Of a DNA stretch of 64,000 nt, positions 12,119 through 22,941 are shown piece by piece. The stretch spans positions 304,381 through 368,380 of the forward strand of contig NZ_LS990887.1 in the NCBI RefSeq assembly GCF_900411315.1, given 5' to 3'. The stretch's first letter is position 1, and every line of letters begins with the position of its first letter. A program made the translations under genes and the position numbers. The notes below the pieces were generated by a model. That model ran no database searches. It was given only the letters and a program-made list of their open reading frames with translations, and had not been told where the DNA came from. This stretch comes from Corynebacterium senegalense. Lineage in GTDB: Bacteria; Actinomycetota; Actinomycetes; Mycobacteriales; Mycobacteriaceae.

Positions 12119-12780
12119 GCAGCACCATCAACGTCCTCCTCGTTGATGACAGCCCGCTAGTCCTCAGCTCCTTCCGCCACTACTTCGACACCACGGAGGA
12201 CATCGAGGTGGTGGCGGTGGCGTCGAACGGCGAGGAGGCCCTCGAGCAACTCGCGCTTCACGACGTCGACGTCGTCCTCGCCGACATCCACATGCCGACG
12301 ATGGACGGCCCGACGCTGCTGGAGAACATCAACCTGCTGGAGCGCCGCCCGATCTTCATCGCCGTGACCGCTTTCGATTCGGACCGCACGATGCTGCGCA
12401 TCCTCCGCCTGGGCGGGGCGGGGTACGTATTGAAGAGCGAGCGCCCGCGCGTGCTTATCGACGCCGTCCGCTCCGCCACCGACGGGGGCATGGTCGTCTC
12501 CCCACAGGCCATGGCGCGCCTGGTCACCCACCTGCGCGACGAACGGCCAGCGCACAGCCGCGTCGACCCCCTCGCCGAGGCGATGAAGCTGCAGACCCTC
12601 ACCAACTCCGAGAAGAGCGTGCTCACCCTGCTCTGCCGCGGAATGTCCAACGCGGAGATGGCCGAGGAGCTGAACTACTCGGAGTCGACGATCAAGAAGT
12701 ACGTCTCCAGCATCATCGACCAATTCGGGGCCACCTCGCGCCTCAACCTGGTGGTGAAGGTCCTCAACGCCGAGTACTGA
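12115..12780 (+). CDS. NarL/LuxR-type response regulator
   Basis: A 221 aa DNA-binding regulator. The receiver domain (1-125) has the acidic pocket DD at 11-12, phospho-acceptor D57 in VLADIHMP, and the conserved Thr and Lys in AVTAFD and YVLKSE. The C-terminal LuxR helix-turn-helix (about 157-221) contains LTNSEKSVLTLLCRGMSN and a STIKKYVSSI recognition helix. It pairs with the kinase at 10629 and overlaps the peptide gene by 4 nt. Its 3' end overlaps the opposing operon by 17 bp, so the two transcripts converge. Its targets are unknown; candidates are its own operon and the adjacent secreted-protein operon. Confidence 0.92.
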   Translation: MSSTINVLLVDDSPLVLSSFRHYFDTTEDIEVVAVASNGEEALEQLALHDVDVVLADIHMPTMDGPTLLENINLLERRPIFIAVTAFDSDRTMLRILRLGGAGYVLKSERPRVLIDAVRSATDGGMVVSPQAMARLVTHLRDERPAHSRVDPLAEAMKLQTLTNSEKSVLTLLCRGMSNAEMAEELNYSESTIKKYVSSIIDQFGATSRLNLVVKVLNAEY

Positions 12781-13369
12781 AGCCGAACACGGGGGCGTCA
12801 TCCTCCCGCAGCTCGGCGTAGCGGGACTCGGGCACCGTCGCGGAGTACGGCGCGCCCTCGGCGACCCACTTCTGATCCTCGGAGCAGCGCACGTTCCGCG
12901 CGTCCGTGTCGAGCATCATGAACCCCCACACCAGCTTGCCCTGGCGGCCGGGCCCCAGCTGGTACGGCCCGACGACCTGGCCCACCGACCAGTGCTGCAC
13001 GCGCACGTAGTTGAACCCGTAGGCCATGCTGAGGTACTTCTCGATCTCCCCCTTCGGCGCCACCGCGGCGGAGACCTGGAGGGTCGTGGTGCGGGCCTGT
13101 TTGACGGTCTGCTTGACCGGCAGCGCGAAGTCGTTGCGGTTGGCCACGCTCGCCGCGTCCGTCTGGTCGAACCAGCGGCGCTCGGCGGAGACGTCGATCC
13201 CGCCCTCGCCCGGTGTGGCGCAGCGGCTGCCCGGCCGGTAATCGTCGTTCCAGCGCTGCGGGAGGATGTACTCGACCGGGCCCCGCGTCTCGGCCACCGC
13301 GCCCGGGGCGGGCCACGCCAGCGCGAGGGCCGCGGCCGCCGCCACCGCATACAGGATCGGGGCCCGCAT
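12764..13369 (-). CDS. Secreted single-copy two-cysteine-domain protein (third gene of operon)
   Basis: 201 aa with a Sec signal peptide (MRAPILYAVAAAAALAL, cleavage near AVA). The mature part carries one copy of a domain shared with the two upstream genes: an N-terminal Cys (SRCATPGEGG), a Thr/Val-alternating stretch (QARTTTLQVSAAV), the signature VVGPYQLGPGRQGKLVWGF, and a second Cys (NVRCSEDQ). The start ATG overlaps the preceding stop as TGATG, so translation is coupled. Beta-rich alternation and a likely disulfide suggest an extracellular beta fold. No enzyme motif is seen. It ends inside the 3' end of the convergent response regulator gene. Confidence 0.7.
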   Translation of the reverse strand: MRAPILYAVAAAAALALAWPAPGAVAETRGPVEYILPQRWNDDYRPGSRCATPGEGGIDVSAERRWFDQTDAASVANRNDFALPVKQTVKQARTTTLQVSAAVAPKGEIEKYLSMAYGFNYVRVQHWSVGQVVGPYQLGPGRQGKLVWGFMMLDTDARNVRCSEDQKWVAEGAPYSATVPESRYAELREDDAPVFGFSTRR

Positions 13370-13950
13370 CAGCTGAACTTCACGTTGTCGCGGGTGCTGA
13401 CCTCCACGTGGCGCTCCGCCGGCAGGGAGGCCGTGAAGGTCTGGCCGGTGCCGTGCCAGGTGCCGTCCTGGCCGCACACGGTTTTCTCGCCGGAGAAGTC
13501 GGAGACGACCCAGCCGGCGCGCATGACGGCCGTGGTGCCCGGGGCGATGTCGTACGGGCCGACGACCTCGCCGACCTCGTAGGAGTCGGACGTCGTGTAG
13601 CTGGTGGAGAAGGACATCTTGATCAGGTTGAGGATCGGGAAGTCGATGCCCGCCGAGACCTTCCACTCCTTCGTCTTCTTCTCCGTGATCGAGCGCGTCA
13701 GCGGGATCGGGGTGGCGTTGTAGTTGGACACGGTCCAGGTGCCGGCGGAGGCGTCGAAGTAGGTGCGGTCGATGCGGATGGTCTGGCCCGTGTCCCCGGG
13801 GTTGGCGCAGGCGGCGCCGATGGTGGTCGGGTTCGCCGTGCCCATGTCGCGCGCGGGGAGGGCGTCGGCGGGGGCGGCCGGGATGGTGAGTGCGCCGGCG
13901 GATACGGCGAGGGCTGCGGCGGTGGCCGCGGCGCGAGAAACGATGCTCAT
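13369..13950 (-). CDS. Secreted beta-rich two-cysteine protein, pore-forming-like pattern
   Basis: 193 aa with a Sec signal (hydrophobic to about residue 30, Ala-rich). The mature domain has Cys in IGAACANPGD and TVCGQDGTW, and the signature EVVGPYDIAPGTTAVMRAGW. Between them PLTRSITEKKTKEWKVSAG and MSFSTSYTTSDSYEVG show the alternating Ser/Thr/charged pattern typical of the membrane-insertion region of aerolysin/ETX-MTX2-like beta-pore-forming proteins. That likeness is by eye and could be shared by other beta-sandwich proteins. It is the middle gene of the three-gene operon, 25 nt after the first gene. Confidence 0.7.
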   Translation of the reverse strand: MSIVSRAAATAAALAVSAGALTIPAAPADALPARDMGTANPTTIGAACANPGDTGQTIRIDRTYFDASAGTWTVSNYNATPIPLTRSITEKKTKEWKVSAGIDFPILNLIKMSFSTSYTTSDSYEVGEVVGPYDIAPGTTAVMRAGWVVSDFSGEKTVCGQDGTWHGTGQTFTASLPAERHVEVSTRDNVKFS

Positions 13951-13975
13951 GGGGTGTGCTCTTTCGGTTGGGGTG

Positions 13976-15262
13976 TCAGTAGGTGGTCTGGGTGGGAACG
14001 GGCAGCCCGGCCCACTCGTCGGGGGTGACGTCGGTAGTCTGGGTCGAGCCGTCGCGCGAGGTGACGGTCGCCTCGGCCCAGAACCCGGCCGGGGCTGTCG
14101 AGGTGCCGCGCGCGAAGACGCGGTCGTAGCTGCGCTCCGCGCCCGCCGTGCCGCAGGTGAACTCCGAGTACTGCACGCGCATCATCGTGGTGCCGTACTC
14201 CACGCGCACCCGGTCTCCGGGCTCGAGTTCGATGGGGTCGAGTGCCGTGCCGACGGGCATGTACGCGCGCTGGGCGGCCCCGACGGACTCGAGCCAGCCC
14301 TCCGGGAGGCGCCCGGCGTTTCCGCGGTACGCCATCTCCCCGTTGAACTGGGCCCCGACAACGTGGTCGACGACGGGCGTGTAGGTTTGCTGGCCGTCGG
14401 ACCAGTTCAGGAAGTCCTGGGAGTAGCCCGGCTTGCGGAACGTCGGGGCGATCCCCCGGATCTCGTGCGGGTACCACTGCGGGTAGGCGGCGTCGCACGC
14501 CGCGCCGAACTCCGGCCAGCTCGGGTCGCGCTTCGGCGTGGCGGAGGGGGTGACGATGCGGTCCTGCTTCTCGTCCGCGATCTTCTCCAGGCTCGGGCCG
14601 GTCACCGCGTTGTAGGGCTTGTCGATGGGTTTGCTGTTCGCGCCCTGCGCGCGCGAGGGGATGTGGAGGGCCTGCTGGTCCACGCTGCCGTCCGCGTGGA
14701 TGATGTGGGCGAACGCGTAGCGCTCGGCGGGCCCGGTCCCGCGGACGACGTTCGCGCCCGGCATGTTCTGGTAGAACCCGTCCTGGCAGGTGACCATCAT
14801 CGAGATGAAGTCCTTTTCCAGCACCCCGAACTCGACGCGGAAGGTCTCCCCCGGGCCGAGCTTGATCGGCCCGAAGGTCTCCCCTTCAATCCAGCCGTTG
14901 TCCGTGGTCAGGCCTATGTCGGACCGCGCGGTGGTGTCCCAGTTGGAGGGCAGGGCCGCCTTCGAGTTGGCGGAGATGACATGGTTGGTGCCGCTTTCCA
15001 CCTTCGCCGTATAGTCGACGGCCTGGCTGGTGGTGTTCCTGAACTCCAGGACGCCGTCGCTGAGGTAGCGCCGCGCGGTTTCGCCGTAGCGCCACTCGGG
15101 GTAGCCCTGCGCGTGCGCCTCGCCGGGCGTGCAGGGCTGGTAGAGGTTCTCGATCGGGTAGCCCTGTGGCATCGGCGGTACGTTCGCCGCGCCGGCGGGC
15201 GCGGCCCCCACAGCCAGGGCCGTCAGCGCCGTGGCGACGGCAGCTGCTGCAATCTTGGTCAA
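13976..15262 (-). CDS. Secreted protein with two tandem copies of the two-cysteine domain
   Basis: 428 aa, with a signal peptide (to about residue 25, GAANVPP). Two copies of the operon's shared domain follow: copy 1 (about 40-190) has Cys in YQPCTPGEA and MVTCQDG and the signature GPIKLGPGETFRVEFG; copy 2 (about 255-410) has Cys in GAACDAAYPQW and EFTCGTAG and the signature DPIELEPGDRVRVEYG. Each copy therefore has one cysteine near each end, suggesting a disulfide clamp. Both copies have a Tyr/Pro/Trp-rich segment after the first Cys. The first gene of the operon, it is preceded by a 210-bp gap with an inverted repeat. Function unknown. Confidence 0.72.
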   Translation of the reverse strand: MTKIAAAAVATALTALAVGAAPAGAANVPPMPQGYPIENLYQPCTPGEAHAQGYPEWRYGETARRYLSDGVLEFRNTTSQAVDYTAKVESGTNHVISANSKAALPSNWDTTARSDIGLTTDNGWIEGETFGPIKLGPGETFRVEFGVLEKDFISMMVTCQDGFYQNMPGANVVRGTGPAERYAFAHIIHADGSVDQQALHIPSRAQGANSKPIDKPYNAVTGPSLEKIADEKQDRIVTPSATPKRDPSWPEFGAACDAAYPQWYPHEIRGIAPTFRKPGYSQDFLNWSDGQQTYTPVVDHVVGAQFNGEMAYRGNAGRLPEGWLESVGAAQRAYMPVGTALDPIELEPGDRVRVEYGTTMMRVQYSEFTCGTAGAERSYDRVFARGTSTAPAGFWAEATVTSRDGSTQTTDVTPDEWAGLPVPTQTTY

Positions 15263-15350
15263 CGTGTGCCCCTCTTTCTCGGCATTTCTCTTCCTGCTGG
15301 AAGGCTATGCCCAGGAAAGAGCCCGCGGGAGGGACCCGAGGGAGACGTGA

Positions 15351-15436
15351 ACGAAAGTATCCCCCTTCGCTGTCGCGCCCAACCTGGCCCGACCGCGCGT
15401 TTCGGCCGGGGAGACGGCGAGGGTATCTACTTTCGT
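15351..15436 (-). promoter_or_regulatory. Inverted-repeat region upstream of the secreted-domain operon
   Basis: The gap between uvrA and the operon holds ACGAAAGTATCCCC (15351-15364) and GGGTATCTACTTTCGT (15421-15436), facing inward, each flanked by a GGAGACG-type sequence (GGAGACGTGA at 15341; on the minus strand GGAGACGAAAG). The core ACGAAAGTA is perfectly inverted, with arms about 70 bp apart. This looks like a paired regulator site or promoter control region. The binder is not known; the neighbouring LuxR-type regulator is one candidate. Confidence 0.45.
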
Positions 15437-15472
15437 CTCCACCCTTCAGGGTGCGCCCGGCCAGGTGTTCTG

Positions 15473-18325
<2,853 letters not shown>

Positions 18326-18419
18326 GTTGTCTCTCGTCCTTTGGGTCGGGGGCTTTTCTACCGAACTTACCAACGCCGATGTCAGCCGGGTTATTTCATT
18401 CGCCGCTACCCTGGCCCCC

Positions 18420-19022
18420 ATGACCGACGAGCTTTCCCTCCACCAGATCTCCGTCTCCGAGATGGACAACAACTGCTACCTCCTCGCCGCCGGGGGCCGG
18501 GGCCTGCTTATCGACGCCTCGGACGACGCCCCGGCCCTGCTCCGCCTCGCGGAGCAGGCGGGCGTGCAGATCACCGACGTGCTGACCACCCACCGGCACC
18601 ACGACCACGTGCGGGCGCTGCCGGAGGTCCTCGAGCACACCGGCGCGACCCACTGGGCCCCCTTCCTCGACGCCCCGGCGTTGCCCGCCGAGGTCGACCG
18701 CGAGCTCAACGAGGGCGACACCGTGGATTTCGCCAGGCACGCGCTGCCGGTGCACATCCTCCGCGGGCACACCCCGGGCGGGGCCTGCGTGGTCGCGGAG
18801 ATCGACGGGGTGACCAACCTCTTCGTGGGCGATTCCCTCTTCCCGGGCGGGCTGGGCAAGACGGATTCCGAGGGGGACTTCGTCCGCCTGTTCCGCGACG
18901 TCAGGGAGAAGATTTTCGAGGCCTACCCCGACGACGCCGTCGTGCGGCCCGGCCACGGCAAGCCCACGACGCTGGGGCGGGAGCGCCCCAGCCTGGACGA
19001 ATGGTGGGAGCGCAGGTGGTGA
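18420..19022 (+). CDS. Metallo-beta-lactamase fold hydrolase (glyoxalase II-like)
   Basis: 200 aa cytosolic hydrolase. The zinc motif HRHHDH is at residues 58-63; further ligands lie in [24 protein letters not shown] and RPGHGKPTT. The family cleaves thioesters such as S-lactoyl conjugates; the thiol in this lineage would be mycothiol, which is inference. The ATG at 18420 follows a -10-like TACCCT by 8 nt, suggesting a leaderless mRNA. It diverges from uvrA across 94 bp, as commonly seen in corynebacteria. Confidence 0.92.
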   Translation: MTDELSLHQISVSEMDNNCYLLAAGGRGLLIDASDDAPALLRLAEQAGVQITDVLTTHRHHDHVRALPEVLEHTGATHWAPFLDAPALPAEVDRELNEGDTVDFARHALPVHILRGHTPGGACVVAEIDGVTNLFVGDSLFPGGLGKTDSEGDFVRLFRDVREKIFEAYPDDAVVRPGHGKPTTLGRERPSLDEWWERRW

Positions 19023-19103
19023 GAAAACCGTGGCACCGGCCCGCGGAATCTGTCTAGAGTGGAAGTCGAACATCCAATAGGTAAGAGAAAAGGAATGCAA
19101 CTG

Positions 19104-20090
19104 ATGATTCGCAAGTTCGCACGTCCGATGCTGGCGTCGGTCTACGTCGCCGACGGCGTGGAGACGGTTCTGAACCCCTCCGCGCACCGCGACGACGCCC
19201 AGGCCGTCCTGAAGAAGGTGCGCTCGGTTGTGCCGCGAGAGTACCGCTCCTTCGTCCCGGACTCCCCGGAGACCGCCGCCCTGGCAATGGGCGGGGTCAA
19301 GGTGGGCGCGGGCGCCCTCTTCGCCCTGGGCAAGGCACCGCGCACCGCAGCCTCGCTGCTGGCCGCGACCGCCGTGCCCTCTCTGCTGGGCCGCCACGCC
19401 TTCTGGGACGCCCACGACGAGCAGGAGAAGACCCGCCGCCGCACCGGTGCCCTGACCGACGTCGCCCTCCTCGGCGGCGTTTTGCTCGCCACCGTTGACA
19501 CGGAGGGCAAGCCGAACCTGCAGTGGCGCGCCAAGAAGGCCGCGTCGCAGACGAAGAAGAACGTGCAGAAGGCGCTGCCCACCCAGTCCGAGACCGAGAA
19601 GGCCATGGGCAAGGCCAGCGACTGGCTCTCCGACACGACCGAGCAGGTCACCTCCTACGTCGACGACAACAAGGACGACTGGAAGAAGGCCGCCGGCTCC
19701 TTCCTCGAGGACGCCAAGGAGCAGACCACCAGCCTCCTGTCCACCGCCGCAGACCAGGCCCAGAGCACCTACGAGGACCTGAAGCCGAGCAAGGTGCAGC
19801 AGTTCAAGGCGAAGCGCAAGGTCAACAGCCTCGTGGGCGACCTGCAGAACTCGCTGGACAACCTCGCCCCCTCCGACGCGGACAAGAAGAAGGCGAAGCG
19901 CAAGGCCACCAAGGCCAGCGCCAAGGTTCAGGGCCGCGCTCAGGAGGCCGTCGACAAGCTGCAGGATGCGTTCGACAACCTCGATGTCGCCCCGTCCAAG
20001 CGCCAGCAGCGCCAGTGGAAGCGCAAGGCCAACAAGGCCCAGAAGCGCGCCCAGAAGGCCGTGAAGCGGGCGCAGAAGAAGCTGGGCTAA
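19104..20090 (+). CDS. DoxX-family membrane protein with long lysine-rich tail
   Basis: 328 aa. The first ~145 residues are a DoxX-type unit (MIRKFARPMLASVYVADGVETV, then three or four hydrophobic segments). The remaining ~180 residues are charged, predicted coiled coil, and increasingly Lys/Arg/Gln-rich (KKKAKRKATKASAKV, RAQKAVKRAQKK). Such a tail is not part of DoxX itself and could bind nucleic acid or polyphosphate, or act as a scaffold. The ATG at 19104 is preferred because AGG lies 10 nt upstream; the ATG at 19095 is too near the same RBS. DoxX members have been linked to redox protection in mycobacteria. Confidence 0.85.
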   Translation: MIRKFARPMLASVYVADGVETVLNPSAHRDDAQAVLKKVRSVVPREYRSFVPDSPETAALAMGGVKVGAGALFALGKAPRTAASLLAATAVPSLLGRHAFWDAHDEQEKTRRRTGALTDVALLGGVLLATVDTEGKPNLQWRAKKAASQTKKNVQKALPTQSETEKAMGKASDWLSDTTEQVTSYVDDNKDDWKKAAGSFLEDAKEQTTSLLSTAADQAQSTYEDLKPSKVQQFKAKRKVNSLVGDLQNSLDNLAPSDADKKKAKRKATKASAKVQGRAQEAVDKLQDAFDNLDVAPSKRQQRQWKRKANKAQKRAQKAVKRAQKKLG

Positions 20091-20106
20091 ACCGAACCCC
20101 GGCCGG

Positions 20107-20142
20107 CACCCCGTCTCCCTCCTCGGCGAGGGCGGCGGGGTG
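20107..20142 (+). terminator. Hairpin after the DoxX gene
   Basis: CACCCCG pairs perfectly with CGGGGTG, and inside it CCCTC pairs with GAGGG. No T run follows (GTACTGTTG), so termination is plausible but not certain. It starts 17 bp after the DoxX stop and ends upstream of a -10-like TAGGAT for the helicase gene. Confidence 0.55.
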
Positions 20143-20194
20143 TACTGTTGCTAGGATCGTTGCCCTCCCATGATCGACCCCAGGAGGTGTGCGG

Positions 20195-22405
20195 GTGCAC
20201 AACCCGACGGATAACGCCGACCCGGCGCCAGCCGAGGAACAGGCGTACGCGGACGGCCTCTTCGCCCGCCTCGACGCGGAGGTCCGCGCGGCGCAGGAGA
20301 AGCTGGAACAGGTCCAGGCCGACGTCGACCCCGACAACCCGGACGCGGACGCGCTCGTGCGCCGCGAAACGGAATACCACGGCCTCAACGCGAAGCTCGA
20401 CGCCCTCGGCGTGGCCGAGGTCGGCCTCGTCTTCGGGCGCATCGACGTCGCCGACACGGAGCCCGAGAACCCCGCCCCGGGGCGCGCGGACGTGGACCGG
20501 CGCTACATCGGGCGCATGGGCATCGACGACCGGGACGACCACTACCGCACCCTCCTCCTCGACTGGCGCGCTCCCCTCGCCCGCCCCTACTACCTGGCCA
20601 CCACCGCCCACCCGGAGGGGGTGGAGACGCGGCGCAACATCCGCATGCGCGGCCGCACGGTCACCGGCGTCGACGACGAGGTCCTCTCCGGTGAGGCGCG
20701 CGTCGGCTCGACGGCGGACGTGGGCAACGAGGCCGCGCTTCGCGACGCCATGAACCGCGCCCGCACCGGCCGCATGCAGTCCATCGTGGAGACCATCCAG
20801 CGCGAGCAGGACGAAATCATCCGCGACTCCACCCGGGGCGTGCTCGTGGTGCAGGGCGGGCCCGGCACGGGCAAGACCGCTGTCGCCCTCCACCGCGTCG
20901 CCTACCTGCTCTACACGTGGCGCGAGCAGCTCTCGCGCACCGGCGTGCTCATCCTCGGGCCGAACCGAACCTTCCTGGACTACATCTCGCGCGTGCTGCC
21001 CGAGCTCGGCGAGACGGGCGTGGTGCTCAGCACCGTCGACACCCTCGTCCCCGGTTTCTCCCCGACCGTCCGCGACGAGCCTCTCGCCGCGCGGGAGGTG
21101 AAGGGCTCGGAGGAGATGGCCACCATCCTCAAGCGCACCGTCCAGCACCACCAGCGCGTCCCCGACGAGGCGGTGGAGCTGGCGGTGGGCTCGGTGCGCA
21201 TCGCCGCGACCCCCGCGATGGTCAAGGCCGCCCGCACCCGCGCGCGCCGCGCGCGCCTGCCGCACAACCGCGCCCGCGGCGTGTTCGCCGAGGCGCTGAC
21301 GCGCTCGCTGGCCGAGGCGCTAGCGCAGCGCATCGGCGAGGACCCCCTGGGCGGGGAGAACCTCCTGAGCACCGCGGACGTGGACCAGCTCCACGACGAC
21401 CTGGCGGAGGAGCCGGGCGTCGCGAAGCTTGTCGACGCCCTCTTCCCCGCCCTGGACCCGGAAGCCGTGCTCGCCGAGCTGCTCTCCTCCCGCGAGCTCA
21501 TCGCCGAGGTGGCGAAGGACTACGACGACTACACCCGCGACGCCCTCTTCCGCCCCGACGGCGCCGCCTTCGCCCCCTCCGACGCGGCGCTGGTCGACGA
21601 GCTTGCCGAGCTGATCGGCCGCGTGGACGAGGAGGAGAAGCGGGAGCAGGAACGGCAGGAGTGGCTGCGGCAGGTCGCCGAGGCCGAGGATGCACTCGAC
21701 GTCCTCGCCTCCTCGGAGTCCACGGACAACGACGACGACCAGTTCGAGGCGGAGATCCTCTCTGCCGCCGACGTCATCGACGCGGAGACGCTCGCGCAGC
21801 GCCAGCGGGAGACGGACGTGCGCTCGACGGCGCAGCGCGCCCGGGCCGACGCGACGTGGGCCTACGGCCACGTCATCGTGGACGAGGCCCAGGAGCTGTC
21901 CCCGATGGAGTGGCGGATGGTGTTCCGCCGCTGCCCCTCACGGTGGATGACGCTCGTGGGGGACACCGCGCAGACCTCCGCACCCGCGGGTACGGACGAC
22001 TGGTCGGCCGCGCTCGCCCCCTTCGTCGGGGAGCGCTACCGCACCCACGAGCTGACGGTGAACTACCGCACCCCGGCGGAGGTGATGGGATCGGCCAACG
22101 AGGTCCTCGCGGCGATCGACCCGGGGGCACAGCCGGCGACCGCGATCCGCTCCACCGGCGTACCGGTGCGTTACCTGCCCTCGGGCACCGACCCGGCCTC
22201 CGCCCTGCCCGCCGAGGACGGGCGCACCTCCGCCGTGATCACGGCGGGCAACGTCGCCCAATGCAAGGGCCTCGAGTTCGACCACGTCGTCGTGGTGGAA
22301 CCCGAGGCCATCGTGGGGTCCTCGCCCCAGGGGTGGCAGGACCTGTACGTGGCGATCACCCGCGCCACCCAGACGCTGACAGTGATCGGCCCGATGCCGT
22401 CCTAG
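20195..22405 (+). CDS. HelD/HelR-like RNA polymerase-recycling ATPase
   Basis: 736 aa superfamily 1 ATPase. The N-terminus (13-45) is a charged coiled coil, as in the HelD arm that enters the RNA polymerase secondary channel. Walker A GGPGTGKTA is at 221-229; the DEAQ box reads IVDEAQELSP; late motifs include TLVGDTAQ and YVAITRATQTL. HelD-type proteins dislodge RNA polymerase from DNA, and the actinobacterial HelR branch gives rifampicin tolerance. AGGAGG lies 7 nt before the GTG at 20195; an in-frame GTG at 20189 is too close to it. No recognisable rifamycin-associated element was found upstream. Confidence 0.85.
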   Translation: MHNPTDNADPAPAEEQAYADGLFARLDAEVRAAQEKLEQVQADVDPDNPDADALVRRETEYHGLNAKLDALGVAEVGLVFGRIDVADTEPENPAPGRADVDRRYIGRMGIDDRDDHYRTLLLDWRAPLARPYYLATTAHPEGVETRRNIRMRGRTVTGVDDEVLSGEARVGSTADVGNEAALRDAMNRARTGRMQSIVETIQREQDEIIRDSTRGVLVVQGGPGTGKTAVALHRVAYLLYTWREQLSRTGVLILGPNRTFLDYISRVLPELGETGVVLSTVDTLVPGFSPTVRDEPLAAREVKGSEEMATILKRTVQHHQRVPDEAVELAVGSVRIAATPAMVKAARTRARRARLPHNRARGVFAEALTRSLAEALAQRIGEDPLGGENLLSTADVDQLHDDLAEEPGVAKLVDALFPALDPEAVLAELLSSRELIAEVAKDYDDYTRDALFRPDGAAFAPSDAALVDELAELIGRVDEEEKREQERQEWLRQVAEAEDALDVLASSESTDNDDDQFEAEILSAADVIDAETLAQRQRETDVRSTAQRARADATWAYGHVIVDEAQELSPMEWRMVFRRCPSRWMTLVGDTAQTSAPAGTDDWSAALAPFVGERYRTHELTVNYRTPAEVMGSANEVLAAIDPGAQPATAIRSTGVPVRYLPSGTDPASALPAEDGRTSAVITAGNVAQCKGLEFDHVVVVEPEAIVGSSPQGWQDLYVAITRATQTLTVIGPMPS

Positions 22406-22408
22406 CCG

Positions 22409-22852
22409 CTAGTTGACGGTGTGGACGATCATGACGTCGCAGTCCGACTGGCGGGCGACGTCGGCCGGGACGGAGCCGAGGAGGCGCCCGGTCAGGGAGT
22501 TGATGCCGCGGTTGCCCACGACGAGCAGGTCGGCCTTGTTGTCGTTGACGATGGCCATAAGAGCCTCGACGGGGGTGCCGGGGCGGATCGCGGTCTGCAC
22601 GTCCTCGGCGCCGACGCTGCGGGCGTGCTCGACGGCCGCGTCGAGGTTGGCGCGGGCCTGCTCGTCGCCGAGGATGGTCACGGAGTCCTGGCGCAGGGTC
22701 TTGGAGGCGTCGTCCTCCGTCTCGTAGTAGGCGGTGCCGATCACGAGCGTGGAGCCGAAGGCGGCGGCGATCTTCGCGGCGCGCTCAACGGCGAGGAGAG
22801 AGGACTTCGAGCCGTCGCTGCCGACGACGATGGTCTTGTAGTTGTTGGCCAT
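22409..22852 (-). CDS. Universal stress protein (UspA family)
   Basis: 147 aa single Usp domain. The N-terminus KTIVVGSDGSKSS and the C-terminal nucleotide-binding signature LLVVGNRGINSLTGRLLGS (G-2x-G-9x-G-S type) indicate the ATP-binding class. It is cytosolic and usually induced by stress or stationary phase. It lies 89 bp downstream of a second usp on the same strand. The stop is 4 bp from the opposing helicase gene's stop. Confidence 0.93.
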   Translation of the reverse strand: MANNYKTIVVGSDGSKSSLLAVERAAKIAAAFGSTLVIGTAYYETEDDASKTLRQDSVTILGDEQARANLDAAVEHARSVGAEDVQTAIRPGTPVEALMAIVNDNKADLLVVGNRGINSLTGRLLGSVPADVARQSDCDVMIVHTVN

Positions 22853-22941
22853 GGGTGAATTAACCTTTCCTGAACTTCGGGCCTCGGGCGGGCGCGCCAC
22901 CACGGAACCTGCGATTGACTAAACAGTTTACCCCGAAAAAA

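Noticed and set aside
20143..20194. Rifamycin-associated element upstream of the HelD/HelR-like gene
   Set aside because: No inverted repeat of the required kind was found between the hairpin and the start codon.
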